Below are positions 38,183 to 46,412 of a stretch of DNA of 64,000 nucleotides, one piece after another (positions within the stretch are counted from its first letter, which is position 1; each line of letters opens with the position of its first letter). Made by a program: the position numbers and the translations under genes. The notes under the pieces were generated by a model. That model had not been told where the DNA came from, made no database searches, and saw nothing but the letters and a program-made list of their open reading frames with translations. The stretch is taken from assembly GCA_945882615.1 (NCBI GenBank), contig CAMCWK010000008.1, positions 26,383-90,382 of the forward strand, in the 5' to 3' direction. This DNA comes from Rhizobium sp. Q54. GTDB taxonomy: Bacteria > Pseudomonadota > Alphaproteobacteria > Micropepsales > Micropepsaceae.

Positions 38183-39196
38183 ATGTCGCAGCAGTATGAT
38201 GTCGCCGGTCTGGGCAATGCCATTGTGGACGTCATCGCCTCGGTCGATGACCGCTTCCTGCTGACCCACCGCATCGCCAAGGGCGGCATGACCCTGATCG
38301 ACGAGTTCCGCGCCAAGGAACTGCTGAAGCTGCTGGCCGACAATCAGCAGACCATGAGCAGCGTGCATGAAGTGGCGGGCGGCTCGGCCGCCAACACCAT
38401 GGCGGGCATCGCCTCGCTGGGCGGCAATGGCGTGTTTGTCGGCAAGGTGTTCGATGACCGGCTGGGCAAGGTGTTCGGCGATTCCATGGCCAGCCTGGGC
38501 ATGACCTTCACCACCGCGCCGGCCTGCCAGGGCTCGTCCACCGCCACCTGCATGATCGCCGTGACGCCGGACGGCCAGCGCAGCATGAGCACCTATCTGG
38601 GCGCCTGCCGTGAGCTGGTGCCGGATGATATCGATGAAGCCCAGGTGGCCGCGGCGCGCATCCTCTATATCGAGGGCTATCTGTGGGACCAGGACGAAGC
38701 CAAGGAAGCGGCGCGCAAGGCGATTGCCGCCGTGAAGGGCGCGGGCGGGCGCATTGCCCTGTCGCTTTCGGATTCCTTCTGCGTCGGCCGCTTCCGCGAC
38801 GAATTCCTGCATCTGCTGGACAAGGATGTGAACATCCTGTTCGCCAATGAGGACGAAGGCAAAGCACTGTTCCAGCAGGAGGACTTTGACGGCGTGGTAG
38901 CAGCGGCGAAAAAATGGGGCGGCATCGCCGCCCTGACGCGCTCCGCCAAGGGTTGCGTCGTTATCGAGGAAGGGCAGGAGCATGTCATTCCCGCCGCCCC
39001 GGTTGCCCGCGTGATCGATACCACCGGCGCGGGCGACCAGTTCGCCGCCGGCTTCCTCTACGGCATGACGCATGGCAAGGGTCTTGCGGATTGCGGCCGT
39101 CTGGGGGCGCTTGCGGCGGCGGAGGTGATCTCGCATTACGGCGCACGGCCGGAAACGTCGCTCAAGGATCTCGCGGCCAAGGCTGGGCTGATATAA
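38183..39196 (+). CDS. Adenosine kinase (PfkB family)
   Basis: 337 residues, PfkB sugar-kinase fold. The N-terminal GNAIVDVIASVDDRFL, the GGSAANTMAGIASLGG segment and the anion-hole motif DTTGAGDQFAAGFLYG are clear. The long form with LIYIEGYLWDQ-type ILYIEGYLWD matches the alphaproteobacterial adenosine kinase group rather than fructokinases. It would phosphorylate adenosine to AMP for salvage. It stands alone, followed by a repeat. Confidence 0.9.
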   Translation: MSQQYDVAGLGNAIVDVIASVDDRFLLTHRIAKGGMTLIDEFRAKELLKLLADNQQTMSSVHEVAGGSAANTMAGIASLGGNGVFVGKVFDDRLGKVFGDSMASLGMTFTTAPACQGSSTATCMIAVTPDGQRSMSTYLGACRELVPDDIDEAQVAAARILYIEGYLWDQDEAKEAARKAIAAVKGAGGRIALSLSDSFCVGRFRDEFLHLLDKDVNILFANEDEGKALFQQEDFDGVVAAAKKWGGIAALTRSAKGCVVIEEGQEHVIPAAPVARVIDTTGAGDQFAAGFLYGMTHGKGLADCGRLGALAAAEVISHYGARPETSLKDLAAKAGLI

Positions 39197-39202
39197 CACC
39201 AG

Positions 39203-39325
39203 TGTCACGGCCCGCGAATGCGGGCCGCCCAGGTGACACCGACTCCGCCTCGGAAGAGATCAAACATCGCGTTTCTTTGACCGCGCTTGTCTCATCTGGG
39301 TGGCCCGCATTTGCGGGCCATGACA
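39203..39325. repeat. Inverted pair of a 36-bp repeat, family E
   Basis: Copies at 39203-39238 and 39288-39325 are inverted to each other. Each has TGTCA(C/T)GGCCCGC-N3-TGCGGGCC with an internal GGCCCGC/GCGGGCC hairpin. It separates adenosine kinase from convergent yjbQ and may terminate both. Confidence 0.7.
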
Positions 39326-39334
39326 AGAGCGGCC

Positions 39335-39751
39335 TTATTCTCCAATCACATGCAGCATCACTTCGCGCTTATGCGGCGCGTCGCGATGTTCGAAGACATA
39401 AATCCCCTGCCAGGTGCCCAGCGCCAGCCTGCCGTGCTGCAACGGAATCCCGATCGACGTCTGGGTCAGGGCCGCGCGGATATGCGAGGGCATGTCGTCC
39501 GGCCCCTCGGCGGTGTGGCGGTAATTCATGCCATGGGTCGCCAGATGGGCGAAGAAGTCCTGCATGTCCGTCAGCACATCCGGATCGGCATTTTCCTGGA
39601 TCACCAGTGAGGCTGAAGTGTGCCGTATGAAGCAGGTGACAAGGCCGTTTTCGATTCCGCGCTGGCGCACGAAATCGCGCACCGCATCGGTGAAATCATA
39701 AAGCCCCGCTCCGCGGGTCGGCACTGTCAGCGTGTGCTGCGCCTGTTTCAT
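39335..39751 (-). CDS. YjbQ family protein (secondary thiamine-phosphate synthase-like)
   Basis: 138 residues of the UPF0047 fold. FIRHTSASLVIQENADPDVLTDMQDFF and MNYRHTAEGPDDMPSHIRAALTQTSIGIPLQHGRLALGTWQGIYVFEHRD hold the conserved His, Asp and Glu residues. E. coli YjbQ has weak thiamine-phosphate synthase activity, but its real role is unknown. The start overlaps the end of the smr gene by 4 bp. It is the last gene of the yjbQ-smr-mltA-tim44 minus-strand run. Confidence 0.92.
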   Translation of the reverse strand: MKQAQHTLTVPTRGAGLYDFTDAVRDFVRQRGIENGLVTCFIRHTSASLVIQENADPDVLTDMQDFFAHLATHGMNYRHTAEGPDDMPSHIRAALTQTSIGIPLQHGRLALGTWQGIYVFEHRDAPHKREVMLHVIGE

Positions 39752-40227
39752 CGATTTTTGCGCAAATAAACATACAGCGCGCCCTCGCCGCCATGGCGGA
39801 CATGCGCCGCCTTTATGCTGGCGATCATGGGGGCCAGTTCCGGCTCCTTCAGCCAGCGCGGCACCATCTGTTTCAAAACACCATGTGGCGAGGTCATCCA
39901 GCTGGTGCTTTCGTGCCTGCTGGGATTGCCCTTGCCGGTCACCACCAGGATCAATCGGTTGCCGCGCTGCTGCGCGCCCACCAGGAACCGCGACAGCGCG
40001 CGATAGGCGGCGGCCTCGGTCTTGCCGTGCAGGTCCAGCTTGGCATCCGGCTCCAGCTGGCCGCGCCGCAGGCGGTCCTCGGTGGCGCCGTTGACGCCCG
40101 TCGGCTGCAAGGCGGTGCTTTTCTTTTTGGCCGATCCTTTTGGCGCGGCAATCTTGATGGGCCGGGCTTCGCGGAAATTCTGCTCGAACTCCTTGCGCTC
40201 TTCGTCACTCACCTTGCGCCGCGTCAT
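39748..40227 (-). CDS. Smr-domain protein
   Basis: 159 residues. A basic N-terminal region (residues 1-70, KVSDEERKEFEQNFREARPIK) precedes a Smr domain with the LDLHGKTEAAAYRALSRFL helix, the VTGKGNPSR loop and the C-terminal RHGGEGALYVYLRKNR. The LDLHG and TGKG motifs are the two Smr signatures. Family members are endonucleases or ribosome-rescue factors; the role here is not determined. It overlaps mltA by 4 bp at its start, so it is translated from the same transcript. Confidence 0.93.
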   Translation of the reverse strand: MTRRKVSDEERKEFEQNFREARPIKIAAPKGSAKKKSTALQPTGVNGATEDRLRRGQLEPDAKLDLHGKTEAAAYRALSRFLVGAQQRGNRLILVVTGKGNPSRHESTSWMTSPHGVLKQMVPRWLKEPELAPMIASIKAAHVRHGGEGALYVYLRKNR

Positions 40228-41396
40228 GGCCCGTAAGCTTTCGCGTCTCCGATCCGGTGCGCCAGCGCATTGGGCAAAAGCACATACAGCCGTCCTGGCG
40301 CTTTCATCGCCCCGGCGCGCCGCTCCGCCTCCGGTCCGAAACCAAAAAAGATGTCGCCGCGCACCGCCCCCCGAATGGCACCACCGATATCCTGCGCCAC
40401 CAAAAGCCCGCGCACCGGATCGGGCCCGCCGGCATCCAGATAAAAAGGCGCGCCCAGCGCATGAATGCGCGGATCCACCGCCAGGCTCGCCATCGGGGTC
40501 AGGGCCACGCCCAGCGAACCGGTGCTGCCAAGCTGGGTGTCGCCCAACGGCTTTTCCTCAAAGAAGATGTAGCTTTCATTGCCTTCCATCACGCCCTGGG
40601 CGCGCCCCGGATTGGCCAGCAGCCAGGCGCGGATGGTTTGCAGCGAAACATTTTCCCGTGTCAGCGCGCCTTCAGCAATCAGTGTGCGGCCGATGGCGGT
40701 GTAGGGGCGGCCGTTTTCCCCGGCATAGCCGATGCGCGCCGCGCTGCCGTCGGTGAACACCACCCGGCCCGAGCCCTGGATCTGCAGGAAGAAGAGGGCC
40801 ACCGCATCGTCGGTATAGAACAGCACCGGCGCCTTGGTCCCGGTGTTGATCTCGGCGCGATTGGCGTAGGGCACGAGCCTATTTCCCGATACCCGCCCGG
40901 ACAGGCGTTCGCCTTTCAGCTTGGGAATGAACTGGCCGATATCGACCCGCACCAGATCGGTTGGCACGCCATGCACGGGGGTTTGAAAGGCGCCCTGCCG
41001 CGTGCGGCTGCCGCGGATTTGCGGCTCGTAATAGCCGGTGAACAGGCCCTCGCCCGCCGCATCAAGGGCAAAGGGCGTGAAATTGGTTTGAAAGAAGGTT
41101 TTGGCGTCGCCGCCCGCACCGGCGCACACACCGCGCCAGTCGCCGACATTGCCGGCATAGCCCATCCCGCCCATCGCCGCGCTGTCGGGCCGTGCCGCCA
41201 GCACCGCACAGCTGCGGCGAAAGGCCAGCAGCGCGGCATCGACATCGGTGGCGTCCCAGCCCGGCAGCGCGTCGAATGACGTGCGCGCCATGGTCCAACT
41301 GTCGGGCGGAGGTTTTGTAACAGGATCGGTCGGAGGACTGGCGCAACCAGCCAGCGCGAAAAGCGCGCTGAGAACAAGCCCTCGCGCCAGCCTCAT
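40224..41396 (-). CDS. mltA: Membrane-bound lytic murein transglycosylase A (MltA)
   Basis: 390 residues with a lipoprotein signal (LSALFALAGCASPP, Cys at about 18). The MltA domain contains LFTGYYEPQIRGSRTRQGAFQTPVHG. The C-terminal 3D domain reads LLVAQDIGGAIRGAVRGDIFFGFG, including the catalytic Asp. It cleaves the glycan strands of peptidoglycan at the outer membrane. Tim44-mltA-smr-yjbQ are all coupled by 4-bp overlaps, a widely conserved alphaproteobacterial order. Confidence 0.95.
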   Translation of the reverse strand: MRLARGLVLSALFALAGCASPPTDPVTKPPPDSWTMARTSFDALPGWDATDVDAALLAFRRSCAVLAARPDSAAMGGMGYAGNVGDWRGVCAGAGGDAKTFFQTNFTPFALDAAGEGLFTGYYEPQIRGSRTRQGAFQTPVHGVPTDLVRVDIGQFIPKLKGERLSGRVSGNRLVPYANRAEINTGTKAPVLFYTDDAVALFFLQIQGSGRVVFTDGSAARIGYAGENGRPYTAIGRTLIAEGALTRENVSLQTIRAWLLANPGRAQGVMEGNESYIFFEEKPLGDTQLGSTGSLGVALTPMASLAVDPRIHALGAPFYLDAGGPDPVRGLLVAQDIGGAIRGAVRGDIFFGFGPEAERRAGAMKAPGRLYVLLPNALAHRIGDAKAYGP

Positions 41397-41983
41397 CCGG
41401 GCATGTCACCGGCGGTCGTGACCAGGAGCCAGTTGGGATCGCGGGATTTGACGTCGCGCGCGAAGGTCCAGACATCGGTGACCGGCGCGGCATCGAACTC
41501 GGCCGTGAAGGCGACCGTGATCTCGGCCTGGCGGCCATCGAGCACGGCGCCCACGATCTTGGCGTCCAGCAGCTTGGTGAGCGGCGGGGGCGGTTCGCTG
41601 CGGCCTTCGATGGCGCTGTCGAATGCCGTCATCACATCGGGGGCCAGAAGCGGACGCAGAGTATCGCGGTCGCCCTTGGCGAAGGCATCGACGATCATGG
41701 TGTAGGCTTGGCTGGCGCCGCCGACAAAACGCGCTGCGTCGAAGCTGCGGTCGGCCAGCTGGATTTCCATCAGGCCCTTGTTGGCGGTGGGGGGCGCGGC
41801 GTCGACTGTGGCCGGGGCCGGCTGGGCCACCGGCGCGGGCGGGCTCAAGGGCGAGGGCTGTTTGGGCTGCTCCGTCGGCTCATGGCCGGTGCGGCGCCCC
41901 AATATCCAATAGAGGCGGAAACAGACAATGCCGGCCAGGGTGGCGGCGATGAACAGTCCCAATGTTTGCGAATCCGGCATCAT
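41393..41983 (-). CDS. Tim44-domain protein
   Basis: 196 residues. A single N-terminal transmembrane helix (about 8-26, LGLFIAATLAGIVCFRLYWILG) and a Pro/Ala-rich linker (about 30-75) lead into the Tim44-like domain (about 80-196, with FVGGASQAYTMIVDAFAKGDRDTLRPLLAPDV). The mitochondrial relative links the import motor to the TIM23 channel. The bacterial protein is an inner-membrane protein of unknown function. It is divergent from secB, as in Caulobacter-type genomes, which suggests a protein-export link. Confidence 0.92.
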   Translation of the reverse strand: MMPDSQTLGLFIAATLAGIVCFRLYWILGRRTGHEPTEQPKQPSPLSPPAPVAQPAPATVDAAPPTANKGLMEIQLADRSFDAARFVGGASQAYTMIVDAFAKGDRDTLRPLLAPDVMTAFDSAIEGRSEPPPPLTKLLDAKIVGAVLDGRQAEITVAFTAEFDAAPVTDVWTFARDVKSRDPNWLLVTTAGDMPG

Positions 41984-42143
41984 GCAACCTTTTACTACCG
42001 ACCCGCCCCGTATAGATGCGGACCCTACCCGTCCAGAACAAGACTTGTGAAGCGCTTTTCCTTGTCAGGGCCGCGCAATCCATGGTAGCGCGCGGGCCGA
42101 ATTCAGCCACAAAGCCCGTCAGACGGGCAGGAAGATTACCATA

Positions 42144-42629
42144 ATGAGCAGCGAAGGAACCACACTCGACGCCCCCCAGATGCCCAACCTCCAGGTCATG
42201 GCCCAGTACATCAAGGATTTGTCGTTCGAAAATCCCGGCGCGGTGAACGAAATCGCCCAGCGGCCCCAGATCGACCTGGCCGTGGACCTGAACGCCAAGC
42301 GGGTCGAAGACGAGATTTTCGAGGTGGAACTGAAAATTCGCGTCGACGCCAAAAACGAGGAAAAGCCCCTCTTCCTGCTGGAGGTCGCCTATGCCGGCGT
42401 TTTCCAGCTGAAGAACGTGCCCGACACCGGTACCCAGCAGGCCATCCTGCTGATCCAGGCGCCGCACATGCTGTTCCCGTTTGTCCGCCGCATCGTCTCG
42501 GATGTGGTGCGCGATGGCGGCATGCCGCCCTTGATGATCGAGCCGATCGACTTCATGGCGCTGTACCAGGCCCGCGTCGCCCAGGCTGCCGGCCAGGCTC
42601 CGGGTGGCGCGCCGCAGGGCACCGCCTGA
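42144..42629 (+). CDS. secB: Protein-export chaperone SecB
   Basis: 161 residues. The SecB fold is clear: IKDLSFENPGAV, the LEVAYAGVFQLKNV strand and the conserved C-terminal APHMLFPFVRRIVSDVVRDGGMPPLMIEPIDFMALY. SecB holds preproteins unfolded and hands them to SecA. It starts about 160 bp from the divergent Tim44 gene. Its stop codon directly abuts the dnaQ stop on the other strand. Confidence 0.97.
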   Translation: MSSEGTTLDAPQMPNLQVMAQYIKDLSFENPGAVNEIAQRPQIDLAVDLNAKRVEDEIFEVELKIRVDAKNEEKPLFLLEVAYAGVFQLKNVPDTGTQQAILLIQAPHMLFPFVRRIVSDVVRDGGMPPLMIEPIDFMALYQARVAQAAGQAPGGAPQGTA

Positions 42630-43319
42630 TCAGGCAGCATTCCAGAGATTCTTGTCACCGAGCTCCTTGGTGACAAAGGCGGCGTGGATTTCGATTTCCA
42701 CCGCCGTGAGCAATGGCGCCAGCTTTTCGGGACGCTGGCGCGCCGCACGGACCGGCTCGCCGGCATGGGCGGCGGCGATTTCCACCGGCGCCAGCATCAG
42801 CCCCTTTTGCCGGCCGCCGATCAGTTCCAGATAGATTTCCGCCGTCAGCTGGGCGTCCAGCAGCGCGCCATGCTTGGTACGCACGGAGAGGTCAACGCCA
42901 AACCGCCTGCACAGCTCGTCCAGCGAATAGCGCGCACCCGGGAACTTGCGCTTGGCAATCTCGATCGTGTCGATGGTGCGGGCCAATGGAATGGGGCCGC
43001 GTCCGCACCGCTTCAGTTCGGCGTTGATGAACTTGATGTCGAAGCTGGCATTGTGGATCACCAGCGGCGAGTCGCCGAGAAATTCCAGAAATTCGTCGAC
43101 CACATGGGCAAACAGCGCCTTGTCGGCCAGGAATTCCGCCGACAGGCCATGCACCCGCTGGGACTCGATGGGGACGTCGCGTTCGGGGTTCAGGTAGAAT
43201 TGCAGCGTGCGGCCGGTGGGGAACTGATCGATCAGCTCGACACAGCCGATCTCGACGATGCGATGACCGTCGCTGGGCTCGAAGCCGGTCGTTTCGGTGT
43301 CGAAGACTATCTCACGCAC
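42630..43319 (-). CDS. dnaQ: DNA polymerase III epsilon subunit (3'-5' exonuclease)
   Basis: 229 residues, DEDDh exonuclease. Exo I is FDTETTGFEPSDGHRIVEIG (Asp and Glu), Exo II NASFDIKFINAEL, Exo III KHGALLDAQLTAEIYLEL with the general-base His. The C-terminal tail with AARQRPEKLAPL probably contacts the alpha subunit. It proofreads during replication. It overlaps coaE by 8 bp at its start and lies near the origin, which is the conserved placement in Caulobacter-type chromosomes. Confidence 0.97.
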   Translation of the reverse strand: MREIVFDTETTGFEPSDGHRIVEIGCVELIDQFPTGRTLQFYLNPERDVPIESQRVHGLSAEFLADKALFAHVVDEFLEFLGDSPLVIHNASFDIKFINAELKRCGRGPIPLARTIDTIEIAKRKFPGARYSLDELCRRFGVDLSVRTKHGALLDAQLTAEIYLELIGGRQKGLMLAPVEIAAAHAGEPVRAARQRPEKLAPLLTAVEIEIHAAFVTKELGDKNLWNAA

Positions 43320-43905
43320 GCAATTTCTTCCGAATATCGCCCAAGATCATTTTCACCTGTTCGCGGGCGTCATCCAAGCCCTTGTCGGTCACCACCAGGT
43401 AATCGGCCTGTTGACGCTTTTGGGCGTCGCTCATCTGGCGCGCAAGCAAAGCGTTGAATTTTGCTTCCGTCATGCCGGGGCGGGCCAATACGCGCTGGCG
43501 CTGGACCTCAGGCGGCGCGGTGACCACCAGGACCGCATCGGTCGGGGTTCCGGTTTCCAGCAGCAGGGGAATATCCAGCAGGACAATCGGTGCGTCCGTA
43601 TTCTCCAGGAATTGCGCCCGCCGCTCGGCCACCAGCGGGTGTATCACGCTTTCCAGGCGGTCCAGCGCACCGGGTTCGCCGGTGACCAGCCGCGCCAGCG
43701 CAGCACGGTCCACCACGCCATTTCGAGTCGAGCCGGGAAAGGCGGCCTCAATCATCGCCGCGGCTTCCCCGGAATAAAGTTCATGCACCACCGCATCGGC
43801 GTCGAACACGGGAATGCCTTCGCCGCCAAACAGCTTGGCGGTTTCGCTTTTGCCCATGCCGATCGAGCCAGTCAGGCCGATCACGAAAGGTCTATTTTGG
43901 GCCAA
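43312..43905 (-). CDS. coaE: Dephospho-CoA kinase
   Basis: About 197 residues from a TTG at 43905 with GGAAAG 8 nt upstream. A longer frame to 43941 only overlaps aroE more. The P-loop is GLTGSIGMGKSETAKLFG, and the lid region VIHPLVAERRAQFLEN and LDIPLLLETG follow. It phosphorylates dephospho-CoA in the last step of CoA synthesis. The 14-bp overlap with aroE indicates translational coupling. A GTG at 43887 is another possible start. Confidence 0.94.
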   Translation of the reverse strand: MAQNRPFVIGLTGSIGMGKSETAKLFGGEGIPVFDADAVVHELYSGEAAAMIEAAFPGSTRNGVVDRAALARLVTGEPGALDRLESVIHPLVAERRAQFLENTDAPIVLLDIPLLLETGTPTDAVLVVTAPPEVQRQRVLARPGMTEAKFNALLARQMSDAQKRQQADYLVVTDKGLDDAREQVKMILGDIRKKLRA

Positions 43906-44734
43906 AGAGCGCACTTTCCAGCGCGGCGCGCAGGCCCGCATCGACCTGCGGGCGCTTGCCGAAAAACGCTTCGAAAGACGGCACAGCCTGGTGCATCAGC
44001 ATGCCCAGACCATCAATGGTCTTGTGGCCGCGCGCCGCCGCATCCTTGAGCAGCAGTGTTTCGAGCGGCTTGTAGACGATGTCGCAAACGGCGGCGCCGG
44101 GCGGCAGTGCCCCCAGGTCCAGATCAAGCGGCGGGTTGCCGCTCATGCCCGCGCTGGTGCTGTTGACCAGCAGCGCGGCATTCCCCGCCACGTTTTTCCA
44201 GTCGGCCAGCGCGCCAGGAACAAGCCGGGCGTTGACATGGGGTCCCAGCTGCGCCGCCAGCGTTTTGGCGCGCTGGGCATCGCGGTTGAGAATATGGATG
44301 GTGCCCGCGCCCAGATTTTCCAGCGCCAGCACGGCGCCACGCGCCGCCCCGCCCGCGCCCAACAGCACCACAGTGGCGCCGCCCAGCGCACCGATAGTTT
44401 CGCGCAAGGATTCGGCCAGGCCATAACTGTCGGTGTTGCGTCCTTCGATCGCGCCAGCATGAAACACCAGAAGATTGGCCGCGCCGGCCATTTTCGCCGC
44501 CGCATCCACCCGGTCTGCCAGCGCAAAGGCGGCTTCCTTGTGCGGCACGGTGACATTGACGCCGGCAAAACCGTCGGCACGCAGCCGCGCGATGACATCA
44601 CGAAATTCGTCCGGCTGGGCGGGCACGCGCAGCATCTCGCCGTTGATGCCCAACCGCTTCAGCCAATAGCCGTGCAGCACGGGCGACAGCGACTGGGTCA
44701 CCGGCCATCCGACAATTCCCGCCTTCACCGTCAT
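43892..44734 (-). CDS. aroE: Shikimate dehydrogenase
   Basis: 280 residues. The substrate site is AGIVGWPVTQSLSPVLHGYWL, followed by the catalytic Lys region GVNVTVPHKEAAFAL. The NADP-binding motif is VVLLGAGGAARGAVLAL, and the C-terminal segment with GLGMLMHQAVPSFEAFFG is conserved. It reduces 3-dehydroshikimate to shikimate in aromatic amino-acid synthesis. It overlaps maf by 4 bp and coaE by 14 bp in the run ppsR-maf-aroE-coaE-dnaQ. Confidence 0.97.
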   Translation of the reverse strand: MTVKAGIVGWPVTQSLSPVLHGYWLKRLGINGEMLRVPAQPDEFRDVIARLRADGFAGVNVTVPHKEAAFALADRVDAAAKMAGAANLLVFHAGAIEGRNTDSYGLAESLRETIGALGGATVVLLGAGGAARGAVLALENLGAGTIHILNRDAQRAKTLAAQLGPHVNARLVPGALADWKNVAGNAALLVNSTSAGMSGNPPLDLDLGALPPGAAVCDIVYKPLETLLLKDAAARGHKTIDGLGMLMHQAVPSFEAFFGKRPQVDAGLRAALESALFGPK

Positions 44735-45318
44735 GATGCCAGCACGCCTTCTTTCCTGAGCGCGGCCAGAACCTGCAGCAGTGGCAGGCCCAGCACCGAA
44801 AAATAATCGCCCTCGACTGTATCGAAAAGCTGCGCCCCGCGCCCTTCATAATGATAGCAGCCCACCGAGGACAGGATCGCCGCGCCTTCGGCCGCGATAT
44901 AGTTATCCAGGAATTGCGGGCTTAAATCGCGCATCATCATCTTGCAGGGACTGGCATGCGTCCACAGCAGGACGCCGTCCCTCGCCAGCGCCGCCGCCGA
45001 TACCAGCAGATGCGTGTTGCCCGAAAGCCGTGCCAGCAGGGCCCTGGCTTCGTCCAGCGTGGCGCATTTGCTCAAGCACACGCCGTCAAATCCGATCACG
45101 CTGTCACCGCCCAGCACAATCGCGCCGGGATGGCGGGCCGAAACGTGCAAGGCCTTTTTCTGTGCCAGGGTGGAGGCGATGGCCCGCGCATCGGCACCGC
45201 GCAACGTGTCCATCAGCGCATCTTCGTCCAGATCGGCGGGGTCGGTGGTGAAAACCACGCCTGCCGCCTTCAAAAGCACGGTGCGGCTTTGGCTGGCGGA
45301 GGCAAGAACCAGCCTCAC
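44731..45318 (-). CDS. maf: Maf family nucleotide pyrophosphatase
   Basis: 195 residues from a GTG at 45318 whose GTGA overlaps the ppsR stop. A longer frame to 45408 lies wholly inside ppsR and was rejected. Conserved segments are LVLASASQSRTVLLKAAG, VLGGDSVIGFDGV and the C-terminal VEGDYFSVLGLPL. Maf proteins hydrolyse modified or canonical NTPs as house-cleaning enzymes. It is the second gene of the ppsR-maf-aroE-coaE-dnaQ run leading away from the origin. Confidence 0.95.
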   Translation of the reverse strand: MRLVLASASQSRTVLLKAAGVVFTTDPADLDEDALMDTLRGADARAIASTLAQKKALHVSARHPGAIVLGGDSVIGFDGVCLSKCATLDEARALLARLSGNTHLLVSAAALARDGVLLWTHASPCKMMMRDLSPQFLDNYIAAEGAAILSSVGCYHYEGRGAQLFDTVEGDYFSVLGLPLLQVLAALRKEGVLAS

Positions 45319-46136
45319 CCGGTGGCCTCTTTGCGGTCGCTCAGCAGGTTCATTACCGCGGCGGCGGTTTCCTCGATGGAGCGGCGCGACACGTCGATCA
45401 TCGGCCATTCGTTGTTTTCGAACAGCTGACGGGTGGCGGCGATTTCAGCGCGCACCGCATCGGGCTCGATATAATCGCTGTCGCGGGTCTCGCCCATGCT
45501 GGTCAGGCGGTTGCGGCGCACCTGCACCAGGCGGTCGGGCGACACCCACAATCCCACGATCAGCGGCTTCCTCGCGGCCAGCAACTGCTGTGGCGGCGGC
45601 ATGGCCGGCACCAGCGGAACATTGGCGGCCTTGATGCCACGAATGGCGAGATAAACGCAGGTCGGCGTCTTGGAGGTGCGGCTGGCCCCCGTCAGGATGA
45701 CTTCGGCATCGTCTATCGTGTCCAGCGACTGGCCATCGTCATGGGCAATGGTGAAATTGAGCACCTCGATGCGCTCCAGATAGCGCTGGTCGACCTGATG
45801 CTGCCGGCCGACCTTGTGGGTTTCGGTTTTCCCCAGGAACTGGCGCAGCGCCAGCACCGGACCCTCCAGCAGGTCGATGGTGCGCACCTCGATGTCGTTG
45901 CAGCGCGCCAGAAGCTTGTCGCGCAGCGCCTGGTTTGCCAGAGTGAAGAACACGATCCCTGGCATAATGGCGATATGATCCAGGGCGCGGGTCAGCTGGT
46001 GGTCGCTGCGCACCAGAGCATAGGGATGAATATGGACATCCACATTCTCGAACTGGGCCAGGGCAGCATTGGCCATGGCGTGGAGGGTTTCGCCGGTGGA
46101 GTCCGATACCAAGTGAACGTGAAATTTATGATCCAC
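45315..46136 (-). CDS. ppsR: PEP synthase regulatory protein (DUF299, kinase/phosphotransferase)
   Basis: 273 residues from a GTG. The N-terminal HLVSDSTGETLHAMANAAL, the P-loop-like ILTGASRTSKTPTCVYLA and the C-terminal RRSIEETAAAVMNLL match the PPSR family. The P-loop residues GASRTSKT are complete. It phosphorylates and dephosphorylates PEP synthase (PpsA) or pyruvate phosphate dikinase with ADP. In Caulobacter-type chromosomes this gene flanks the replication origin opposite hemE, as here. The start lies inside the TGATCCACA box. Confidence 0.95.
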   Translation of the reverse strand: MDHKFHVHLVSDSTGETLHAMANAALAQFENVDVHIHPYALVRSDHQLTRALDHIAIMPGIVFFTLANQALRDKLLARCNDIEVRTIDLLEGPVLALRQFLGKTETHKVGRQHQVDQRYLERIEVLNFTIAHDDGQSLDTIDDAEVILTGASRTSKTPTCVYLAIRGIKAANVPLVPAMPPPQQLLAARKPLIVGLWVSPDRLVQVRRNRLTSMGETRDSDYIEPDAVRAEIAATRQLFENNEWPMIDVSRRSIEETAAAVMNLLSDRKEATG

Positions 46137-46412
46137 AGAACTGTCCCGAAAATCCCGCTTTGCTGGGTATAAGCCTGCTTCCGGCCACAGGCTCCTAGCC
46201 GATAGGTACGCAAATGTGCAAACCCGTATGGTTTGGGGATGCTATCCCTAACCGCCAACATACCATGGCCTGCCCGACGGACGGCGCGGATTCTCCCCAA
46301 GTGCTTGAGTCCATGCCGCCTTGGGCTTAAGCCAAAGCCGTCTTCACATTTTCACCCACAACTAACAGCCCTTACATCATCTTCATCATCTTAGATTCCT
46401 AGGAGTCTTGTA
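46129..46412. other. oriC: Predicted chromosomal replication origin (oriC)
   Basis: The ppsR-hemE gap, 276 bp without a gene. It contains TGATCCACA (46129-46137), identical to the DnaA G-box of the Caulobacter origin. Weaker DnaA-like 9-mers are TCACCCACA (46352-46360) and TGTGCAAAC (46215-46223). An AT-rich tract runs from about 46341 to 46400 beside hemE, and four GANTC sites lie at 46289, 46307, 46394 and 46403. I see no TTAA-N7-TTAA CtrA site. The gene order on both sides is the conserved origin neighbourhood. Confidence 0.75.

Noticed and set aside
46320..46345. CtrA site in the origin region
   Set aside because: TTAA at 46327-46330 is not followed by a second TTAA 7 bp later.
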